Shown here: one piece after another, positions 57,697 to 64,000 of the stretch
Position numbering within the stretch: the first letter of the stretch is position 1
Layout: each line of letters begins with the position of its first letter
DNA from: Sandaracinaceae bacterium
GTDB lineage: Bacteria > Myxococcota_A > Polyangia > Polyangiales > Sandaracinaceae
Assembly (NCBI GenBank): GCA_019694315.1
Contig: JAIBCE010000002.1
Coordinates: forward strand, 1 to 64,000
Reading direction: 5' to 3'
DNA length: 64,000 nt
The notes under the pieces: generated by a model
What the model saw: the letters and a program-made list of their open reading frames with translations, nothing else
What the model was told of the DNA's origin: nothing
Databases searched by the model: none
Translations under genes and position numbers: made by a program

Positions 57697-60042
57697 ATGC
57701 GCACCCTCGCCCCCGCCGCGCTCCTCGTCCTCGCCCTCCCCTCGCTCGCGCTCGCGCAAGAAGCGCAGCGCGCACGCGACGTGCGATCCGCCGCCCGCGT
57801 GCTCGCCTCTGCCGGCATCGCCGGGCGCTTCGGCGAGCCGATCTGCGGCGATGGTCGGCTCGTCGAGCCCCACGAAGAGGCCGACTTCACGGGGCCGCTC
57901 GCGACACGAGGCGCCGGCAGCGATGCGCTCGTGATCGACACGGGTGGCCTGCTCGAGCCGCACGGCGTGGCGCGCTTCGCCGCGCGTGATCTGCCCGACA
58001 CGCTCGTCGATCTCGCGGTGGGCCTCGGCTACGACGCGCTCGCCCTCGGCGAGAACGACCTCGGGGCCCCGCGCGCACGCGTGCTCGAGGTGCTGCGTCG
58101 CTTCGCCGCGCGCGGCGTGCCCTACCTCGCCTCGAACCTCTCGTGCGACGCGCCCGCCGAGGCCGTGTGCGCGTCGGTGCTCGACGCGAGCGATCCCGCG
58201 TTTCGCATGCACGTGGGCACCGAAGAGACGGCCGTGATCTCGATGCTCGATCCCGACGTGCTCGAGCGCATCGCCCCCGATCGCGCGGAGGGCCTTCGCT
58301 TCACGCCCATCGACGAGGCGCTCCCGAGCGCCGTGCGCGCGGCCCGCGGTGAGGGCGCGACGCTCGTCGTGACCGTCCTCGATCTCACGAGCGCCGAGGC
58401 CTTCGCGCTCGCGCGTGACCTGCCCGCGGACGCGCGCCCCGATCTCGTGCTCCTCGCACACGAGGGCGAAGATCTGCTCTTCGCACGACCAGCCACGGTG
58501 ATCCCCGCGATCTCCGCGCCTCCGCCCGGAGGAGGCGTCGAGGTGCTGCTCGGCCGCAGCGACGAGATGTCGGCGGGCTTCGAGATGCTCGCGGTGCCGC
58601 TCCGCGAAGAGGGCGAGGAGGCCGCGCCCGCCGTGCGGGCGTTCACCGCCGCGGTCGGAGAGGCCTACTGCCGCGAGTACGGCGCGCACCTGCCCGGCGG
58701 TCACCTCGCGCGCGAGATCGACGTGCCCGACGTGACGGGCCTCTCGGCCCAGATCGTCCGCGAATTCGCGGGCGCCGACGTCGCGTTCCTCAACGAGGGC
58801 GCGGTGAACTCGACCTTCCACCCCGCGGACTCGGCCCAGCTCTCGCGCAGCGACTTCTACATCGCGCTCGAGTACGACGAGCCGCTGCAGGTGGCCGAGG
58901 TACCTGCGAGCTGGCTCCTCGAGGCGCTCCAGCGCGCGCGCGCACGCGATCTCGCCACGCCTGGCCTGGACCACGAGGCCGACGAGCTCGCCGAAGCAGA
59001 GACCAGCGATCTGCGCATCCGTGGTCGCGCGCCGGTCGATGGCGCGACCTATCGCGTCGCGACCATCCGCTTCCTCGCGTCGGGTGGCGATGGCGCGCTG
59101 CCCGAGCTCCCCGAGGGCACCGAGTGGCACACGCTGGAGCACACGCTGCCCGATGGAACGGTCCGCTATCACTCGCTGCGTGACGTGGTGGTCGCCGCCC
59201 TCGAGCGCGAGGACACGCGCGATCCGCGCGACGCGCGGCCCGATCCGAACACGCCACCGGAGTGGGTGATCCGCGGCAACATCGACGGAGACTTCGCGGG
59301 CTCGAACGTGGCCAATCCCTCGGCCTACGACGCCGCGCTCCTCGCGACCGAGACCTCGATCGCGATGGGCCTCGAGGTGAACCTCGTCGTCGACGCGACC
59401 GCGCCCGACTACACGTGGGAGAACCGCGTCTACGGCTCGTTCCGCACGCAGTGGGCGCCCTCGACGGAGCCCGACACCGCGGGGCAGTTCGTCGAGGCCA
59501 ACGATCAGATCCAGCTCCGCTCGATGGCCTCGTGGCGAGGCCTCCGCGCCTCGCCGCACGACGTGTGGGTGCCCGATCCGTACATCGAGGGCTTCGTCGA
59601 GACCGAGCTGACCCGGCCCGACGATCGCGACTGGCACTGGTTCCTCGTGCGTCCCACCGTGGGCGCGCGCTTCCCGCTCACCGAAGAGCTCGACGTGAAG
59701 CTCCAGGTCGGTCTGCAGGCGCAGCCCCTGCAGCCCGGCAACAGCGCGGAGGCCGGCGCCGGTGCGCTCGTGCTCCTTCGCCCGTGGACGATCTTCGAGG
59801 CCGGCGATCGCTCGCTCACGCTCGAGGGCAACGCCGACTTCTTCTTGATCGACCTCTTCGAGGACAACCGCTGGCAGCTCCGCGGTCAGCTCGACCTCGG
59901 CCTCGATCTCGCGGGCCCGCTCGCGGTCACGCTCGGCGCCACGTTCTATGCGCAGCAGGATCCCGGCGGCCAGGTCGGCTTCGCCCTCACCGCCACCGCA
60001 GGCCTGCGCCTCGGCGCGGTGACGCGCGTCGTCGGCCCCTGA
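57697..60042 (+). CDS. 5'-nucleotidase-like protein with C-terminal outer-membrane beta-barrel-like domain
   Basis: 781 residues with a signal peptide (residues 1-20, ending SLALAQ). Residues about 35-290 resemble a calcineurin-like 5'-nucleotidase N-domain, but the usual metal motifs are altered: VIDTGGLLEP where DxGD is expected and ALGENDLGAP where GNHE is expected. Residues about 300-505 match the 5'-nucleotidase C-domain (FAGADVAFLNEGAVNSTFHP, SRSDFYIALEYDEPLQVAEV). The last 230 residues have alternating aromatic strands (WENRVYGSFRTQWAPS, WHWFLVRPTVGARFPL, VTLGATFYAQQDPGG) typical of an outer-membrane barrel. Probably a surface-anchored and possibly inactive phosphoesterase. Confidence 0.78.
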   Translation: MRTLAPAALLVLALPSLALAQEAQRARDVRSAARVLASAGIAGRFGEPICGDGRLVEPHEEADFTGPLATRGAGSDALVIDTGGLLEPHGVARFAARDLPDTLVDLAVGLGYDALALGENDLGAPRARVLEVLRRFAARGVPYLASNLSCDAPAEAVCASVLDASDPAFRMHVGTEETAVISMLDPDVLERIAPDRAEGLRFTPIDEALPSAVRAARGEGATLVVTVLDLTSAEAFALARDLPADARPDLVLLAHEGEDLLFARPATVIPAISAPPPGGGVEVLLGRSDEMSAGFEMLAVPLREEGEEAAPAVRAFTAAVGEAYCREYGAHLPGGHLAREIDVPDVTGLSAQIVREFAGADVAFLNEGAVNSTFHPADSAQLSRSDFYIALEYDEPLQVAEVPASWLLEALQRARARDLATPGLDHEADELAEAETSDLRIRGRAPVDGATYRVATIRFLASGGDGALPELPEGTEWHTLEHTLPDGTVRYHSLRDVVVAALEREDTRDPRDARPDPNTPPEWVIRGNIDGDFAGSNVANPSAYDAALLATETSIAMGLEVNLVVDATAPDYTWENRVYGSFRTQWAPSTEPDTAGQFVEANDQIQLRSMASWRGLRASPHDVWVPDPYIEGFVETELTRPDDRDWHWFLVRPTVGARFPLTEELDVKLQVGLQAQPLQPGNSAEAGAGALVLLRPWTIFEAGDRSLTLEGNADFFLIDLFEDNRWQLRGQLDLGLDLAGPLAVTLGATFYAQQDPGGQVGFALTATAGLRLGAVTRVVGP

Positions 60043-60135
60043 GCGCCGTCGGCACCTGTCTCACGGATCGCCCATGAAATAGGGCATTCGCGCGTGTCTC
60101 GACCCGGCCTCGTCCCGTGATAGAGCGAGCGCGCG

Positions 60136-60708
60136 ATGAAGATCTACACCAAGACCGGTGACCACGGAGAGACGGGGCTCTTCGGCGGCGAGCGCGTGAG
60201 CAAGGCGAGCTCGCGCGTGGACACCTACGGCGAGATCGACGAGCTCAACAGCGTGCTCGGGGTGGTGCGCACCTCGTCGCTCGGTCCCTCGCCGGCGGGC
60301 GACGACGGCTTCGACGTCCTGCTCGCCACGATCCAGTCGCGCCTCTTCGATCTCGGCGCCGAGCTCGCCAACGCCAAGGGCAAGGATCTCGGCATCCCGC
60401 TCATCGACGACGCCGACGTCGAGACGATGGAGCGCGCGATCGACGCGGCGGAGCTCGAGGTCGAGCCGCAGAAGACCTTCATCTTGCCGGGCGGCACGCG
60501 CATGGCCGCGGATCTCCACGTGGCGCGCTGCGTGTGCCGTCGCGCCGAGCGTCGCCTCGTCGCGCTCATGCAAGAGACCGAGGTGCGCCCGGTGCTCGTC
60601 CGCTACCTCAACCGCCTGAGCGATCTGCTCTTCACGCTCGCGCGCCTCGCCAACCACCGAGCGAACGTGAAGGACGTGCCCTGGGTGGGCCGTCGCCAGG
60701 GAAGCTGA
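60136..60708 (+). CDS. ATP:cob(I)alamin adenosyltransferase, PduO type
   Basis: 190 residues, standard for the family. Diagnostic motifs are all present: KIYTKTGDHGETGLFGGERV (P-loop-like ATP site), VDTYGEIDELNSVLGVVR, FILPGGTRMAADLHVARCVC and RRAERRLV, and LNRLSDLLFTLARLAN. It makes adenosylcobalamin, the cofactor of methylmalonyl-CoA mutase and others. No cobalamin riboswitch fits in the 93-bp gap upstream. Confidence 0.95.
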   Translation: MKIYTKTGDHGETGLFGGERVSKASSRVDTYGEIDELNSVLGVVRTSSLGPSPAGDDGFDVLLATIQSRLFDLGAELANAKGKDLGIPLIDDADVETMERAIDAAELEVEPQKTFILPGGTRMAADLHVARCVCRRAERRLVALMQETEVRPVLVRYLNRLSDLLFTLARLANHRANVKDVPWVGRRQGS

Positions 60709-60754
60709 CGCGCGGCGCGCACACGGTCATGATCGGCCGACGGGACGACCGGTC

Positions 60755-62143
60755 ATGAGGAGGATGAGGACGATGAGGATGCCGAGGACGCGCGCTCGCG
60801 CGCTCACGCTGACTGCCGCGCTCCTCGCCCTCGGCGCGTGCGGCGGAGGGAGCCACTGCATCGAGGGAAGCTCGCAGAGCTGCGCCTGCACCGATGGGCG
60901 CATGGGCGCGCAGCTCTGCGGTGCAGGCGGGACCTACGGCGCGTGCGTCTGTGACGGGCCCGCGACCGATGCCTCGGTCGACGCGCTGGTCGATCCCGCG
61001 ACCGACGCGAGCGCCTCCGACACCGGCCCGAGCGCATGCACGACAGGGCAGAGCTGCGCGTGCGAGGGCGGCGCGATCGGCTACTGCGAGGGCACGAGCT
61101 GCGTGTGCGATCCGGGCCCCGTGCCCTGCGCAGAAGACGTGGACTGGCTCTTCCTGGTCGACACCTCCAACTCGATGGTCGAGGAGCAGGTGGCCCTCGC
61201 GAGCGAGCTGCCGCGCCTCGTGCAGGTGCTCGCGAGCGGCGACGCAGACGGCGACGGAACGCCCGATTTCGCGCCCGTTCGGAGCCTCCACCTCGGCGTG
61301 GTCACGCCCGATCTCGGCGCCGGGGACCTCAGCGGGATCCCCACCTGCGCGATGGGCTTCGGCGACGACGGAATCCTCCGCAGCACCGGGCCCTCGTGCG
61401 CGTCACCGCACGGCAGCAACGTGTTCGAGTTCATGTCGGGTGGCGCCACGACACCGGACGCCTTCGCCGACGAGTTCGCCTGCGTCGCGCAGGCTGGCAC
61501 CGGCGGCTGCGGCTTCGAGCAGCAGCTCGAGGCTCCGCTCCGTGCGCTCTCACCGTCGTCGCCCACCGCGTGGACGCGCGACGGGTTCGTGCCGCCCACC
61601 TTCCGGGACGGCTCCTTCGGCCACGCGCTCGACGCGAACGCCGGCTTCGTGCGCGAGGGCTCGGTGCTCGCGATCACGCTGGTGTCCGACGAGGACGACT
61701 GCTCGGTGCCCGACACGCACCTCTTCGACTTCGCCGACCCACGCTATCCGGCAGGGCTCAACATGCGCTGCATCCTCTACCCCGACGCGCTCTACCCCAC
61801 GCAGCGCTACGTCGACGGCCTGCTCGGTCTGCGCCCCCACCCCGGCCTGCTCGTGTACTCGGTGATCGCGGGCATGCCCACCGGCGCCTTCCCCGGCTAC
61901 GACGCGCTCCTCGCCGATCCCGCGATGACGCCGCGACCCGATCCGATGGACATGAACCGCATCGTGCCCGCCTGCGAGAGCGCGGGCGGCAGCGCGTTCC
62001 CGGCGCGCCGCATGGTCGAGGTCGCGCGCGATCTCGACCACGCGGGCGTGCAGACGAGCGTGTCGTCGATCTGCGAGAGCTCGTACGAGACCGCGGTGAG
62101 CGACATCGTGCGCGCGCTCGTGCGCGCGCGATCCAGCTGCTGA
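60755..62143 (+). CDS. Lipoprotein with von Willebrand factor A-like domain
   Basis: 462 residues from the ATG at 60755; a repeated ATGAGGA makes 60764, 60773 or 60779 possible starts, with AGGAGG best spaced for 60773. The lipoprotein signal ends LGAC. A cysteine-rich segment with two CxC pairs precedes a VWA-like domain with the metal-site motif DWLFLVDTSNSM, a DGDGTPDF calcium-binding-like loop and LAITLVSDEDDCS. Similar lipoproteins are numerous in Myxococcota. Function unknown; adhesion or sensing of extracellular proteins is typical of VWA domains. Confidence 0.78.
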   Translation: MRRMRTMRMPRTRARALTLTAALLALGACGGGSHCIEGSSQSCACTDGRMGAQLCGAGGTYGACVCDGPATDASVDALVDPATDASASDTGPSACTTGQSCACEGGAIGYCEGTSCVCDPGPVPCAEDVDWLFLVDTSNSMVEEQVALASELPRLVQVLASGDADGDGTPDFAPVRSLHLGVVTPDLGAGDLSGIPTCAMGFGDDGILRSTGPSCASPHGSNVFEFMSGGATTPDAFADEFACVAQAGTGGCGFEQQLEAPLRALSPSSPTAWTRDGFVPPTFRDGSFGHALDANAGFVREGSVLAITLVSDEDDCSVPDTHLFDFADPRYPAGLNMRCILYPDALYPTQRYVDGLLGLRPHPGLLVYSVIAGMPTGAFPGYDALLADPAMTPRPDPMDMNRIVPACESAGGSAFPARRMVEVARDLDHAGVQTSVSSICESSYETAVSDIVRALVRARSSC

Positions 62144-62152
62144 TCGACTGAG

Positions 62153-62998
62153 TCACCGCACGGCGTTCTTGCCGAGCACCGCGAGGTCCGCCTGGCCGTG
62201 GCCCTCCGCGATCAGCGCGTCCATGCGCGCGGCCACGGCGGGCAGCGCCGCGAGCGGACGGTCGCCCGCGGCCTCGAGCATGAGGCGCACGTCCTTGCGC
62301 GCCATCGTGAGCTCGAAGCTCGCGCGCAGGTCGCCCTCGAGGATCTTGGCGCCGCGCGCCTTCACGACGTTGCCCACGTCGAAGAACGAGAGCACCTGCA
62401 TCGCGTCCGCCGCAGGCACGCCGCTCTCGCTCACCACGCTCATCGCGTCGGAGAGCACGCCCGTGATGCCGATGATCATCGCGTTGCCGAAGAGCTTGAT
62501 CGCCGCCGGCACGCCGAGGTCCTCGCCGTAGACGAGCAGCTTGCCGGTCATGGCCGAGAGCACCGGCCGCATCGCCTCGACGCTCGCCGCCGGCCCCGCG
62601 CACAGCATGATCCCGCTGGCCGCACGCGCGTTCGCGGGCCCCATGAAGACGGGACAGCCCAGGAGCACCCGCCCTTCTCGCGCGAGACGCTCGCTCCGGT
62701 CACGCGCGCCGGCCGGTGAGACGGTCGTGTGATCGAGGATCACCGTCCCGCGATCGAGCACGCCGATCGCGCCGAGCACCGCCTCCACCGCGGCGTCGTC
62801 CGAGAGGCAGAGGTGCACACGCTCGGCCCCCCGCACCGCGTCGGCGGGGCTCGACGCGACCACGGCGCCATGGACCTCGAGCGCACGCGCCTTGTCGATC
62901 GAGCGGTTCCACACCGTCACGGACTCGCCGCGCTTGCACATCGCCTCGACGAACCCGGAGCCCAAGAGCCCCGTGCCGAGCCACGCCACCTTCGCCAT
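62153..62998 (-). CDS. NAD(P)-dependent dehydrogenase of the 3-hydroxyisobutyrate/GLYR family
   Basis: 281 residues. The Rossmann motif is VAWLGTGLLGSGFVEAM, with WNRS after strand 2. The substrate-binding motif normally reading DAPVSGG is CPVFMGP here, and the catalytic-lysine helix is GVPAAIKLFGNAMIIG. The C-terminal all-alpha domain contains FELTMARKDVRLMLEAA, which matches the family's FxxxLxxKDL motif. Likely reduces a small semialdehyde or oxidises a beta-hydroxy acid. Substrate unknown. Confidence 0.88.
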   Translation of the reverse strand: MAKVAWLGTGLLGSGFVEAMCKRGESVTVWNRSIDKARALEVHGAVVASSPADAVRGAERVHLCLSDDAAVEAVLGAIGVLDRGTVILDHTTVSPAGARDRSERLAREGRVLLGCPVFMGPANARAASGIMLCAGPAASVEAMRPVLSAMTGKLLVYGEDLGVPAAIKLFGNAMIIGITGVLSDAMSVVSESGVPAADAMQVLSFFDVGNVVKARGAKILEGDLRASFELTMARKDVRLMLEAAGDRPLAALPAVAARMDALIAEGHGQADLAVLGKNAVR

Positions 62999-63360
62999 GA
63001 TCGAGCTCCTCTGTCGTTGTTTCGAGCGTCGCGGCGGATGTCGCGCGAGCGCTCGACGGAATAGTGCGCGTCCTGACCGCCTCGGCCGCCGACCCTGGAA
63101 AGAAACCCTGGTCGCCTCAAAGGTGGGTGCTGGTATCGGACGTTTCAGGCTCCCCAGTGAAGATCGCTGGTTCTGCTCACCACGCCCGAGGGTCGCTCCC
63201 GAGGTTCACAAGGTCGTTAGAGTTTCTTTTTCCAATGGGCCCTCTCGCACCGAACAGAGGGACGCGCAGAGACAACGCTAAAGGTGGGCGCGATCCGAAT
63301 CAAGCACCTCGATCGGAGAGGGCGTCGTCTGAGCGCGCGCCCTTCAGCCGAGCGCGCGCC
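62999..63360. other. Geneless intergenic region between the dehydrogenase and fmt
   Basis: 362 bp without a convincing gene and visibly less GC-rich than its surroundings (for example TCGTTAGAGTTTCTTTTTCC near 63213). AAAGGTGGGYGC occurs twice (near 63119 and 63280). The dehydrogenase promoter presumably lies here. No RNA gene was recognised. Confidence 0.6.
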
Positions 63361-64000
63361 TCAGCCGAGCGAAGCGCCAGGCGAGAGGCGGAGGCCGTTC
63401 GCGAGCTGCCCTGCGGCGACGCGCTTCTTGCCGTCGAGCTGCGCCTCGACGATGCCGAGCAGGCCCTCGCCGCACGCCACCTCGAGCCCTCGCTCGCTCA
63501 CGCGCACGAGCTCGCCCACGCGCCCGTGCCGACCGCTCGCCTCGAGCACACGCGTCACGTGGATCTTCGCGCGCTGCGCCGCGATGCGCGTCTCGGCGCC
63601 CGGCCACGGATGGAGGCCCCGCGCGCGATCGTGCACGGCCTTGGCGGGCTGCGAGAAGTCGAGCACCGCGTCGCTCTTCTCGAGCATGCGCGCGTAGCTG
63701 GCCTCGCCCTCCTGCGCGTGCGCGACGAGCTCACCGCCGAGCCAGCGCAAGAGGTCGCGACGCAAGAGCTCCGCGCCCATGGGCCCGAGCCGCGAGAAGA
63801 GCTCGCCGCTCGTCTCGTTCTCGCCGATCGGCGTGCGCATCGTCGAGATCACCGGCCCGGTGTCGAGCCCCTCGTCCATCTCCATGAGGCACACGCCCGT
63901 CTCGGCGTCGCCGCTCACGACCGACCACTGGATCGGCGCCGCACCACGCCACCGCGGCAGGAGCGAGGCGTGCACGTTCACGCAGCCCCGACGCGGCGCC
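63361..64000 (-). CDS. fmt: Methionyl-tRNA formyltransferase, C-terminal part (cut by window edge)
   Basis: At least 213 residues, open to the window edge. The end of the catalytic domain is clear: VNVHASLLPRWRGAAPIQWS and VVSGDAETGVCLMEMDEGLD followed by TGPV. The C-terminal OB-fold follows (LHPWPGAETRIAAQRAKIHV). It formylates initiator Met-tRNA. The N-terminal half with the catalytic asparagine and histidine lies beyond position 64000. Confidence 0.95.
   Translation of the reverse strand, partial: APRRGCVNVHASLLPRWRGAAPIQWSVVSGDAETGVCLMEMDEGLDTGPVISTMRTPIGENETSGELFSRLGPMGAELLRRDLLRWLGGELVAHAQEGEASYARMLEKSDAVLDFSQPAKAVHDRARGLHPWPGAETRIAAQRAKIHVTRVLEASGRHGRVGELVRVSERGLEVACGEGLLGIVEAQLDGKKRVAAGQLANGLRLSPGASLG

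Noticed and set aside
60043..60135. Cobalamin riboswitch upstream of the adenosyltransferase
   Set aside because: The gap is 93 bp, far shorter than a cobalamin riboswitch, and no B12-box-like sequence is visible.
1..64000. tRNA or rRNA genes and insertion sequences
   Set aside because: None was recognised: no cloverleaf-like sequence, rRNA segment, transposase or terminal inverted repeats were seen by eye, though a covariance-model scan was not possible.

Overview
This is GC-rich, densely packed bacterial DNA. Coding strands use mostly G or C at third codon positions, and lipoproteins with cysteine-rich repeats, TonB/PglI-like C-termini and a MYXO-CTERM-like tail are common. Together these suggest a member of the Myxococcota (Polyangia, perhaps a Sandaracinaceae relative). 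That placement is inferred from gene content by eye, not from a marker-gene tree.

Layout. (1) 1-5.9 kb: a truncated ECF-type sigma factor, a membrane protein with a ribosomal L7/L12 C-terminal-like domain, a ClpB-like AAA+ protein fused to a release-factor PCRF domain, then a divergent sigma factor with a translationally coupled partner. (2) 6.0-32.3 kb: a large flagellar block. A sigma-54-type promoter precedes fliL-fliM-fliN-fliO-fliP-fliQ-fliR-flhB-flhA, most joined by 4-bp overlaps. A second sigma-54-type promoter precedes flhF-flhG-fliA-flgF-flgG-flgA-flgH, followed by flgI and an unusual flgJ. A 2.5-kb array of about 153-bp repeats separates these from converging minus-strand genes flgM-flgN-flgK-flgL and a fused csrA-fliW. 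Beyond flgM lies an operon of an NtrC-type sigma-54 activator and a receiver-Ser/Thr kinase. (3) 32.6-47.8 kb: surface lipoproteins with cysteine-rich repeats, an HtrA protease, a glyoxalase II-like enzyme, a glycoside-hydrolase-like protein and a methyltransferase. (4) 48-52.9 kb: one 1643-residue gene joining aldehyde dehydrogenase, class III aminotransferase, GNAT and a second, degenerate aminotransferase domain. (5) 53-64 kb: membrane proteins, SGNH hydrolase, thioredoxin, glycosyltransferase, a nucleotidase-barrel fusion, cobalamin adenosyltransferase, a VWA-like lipoprotein, a 3-hydroxyisobutyrate-dehydrogenase-like enzyme and a truncated fmt.

How it fits together. The flagellar part encodes the export gate, C-ring components (FliM/FliN), polar-placement GTPase/ATPase (FlhF/FlhG), rod, L and P rings, hook-junction proteins, sigma-28 and its anti-sigma FlgM, plus a likely master activator (sigma-54 regulator) and a post-transcriptional switch (CsrA-FliW). 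Flagellin, hook, MS ring, FliG, export ATPase and stator genes are not in this window. The most unusual items are the CsrA-FliW fusion, the ClpB-PCRF fusion, the four-module catabolic enzyme and the structured repeat array. All domain calls, signal peptides and membrane segments were made by eye without database searches.
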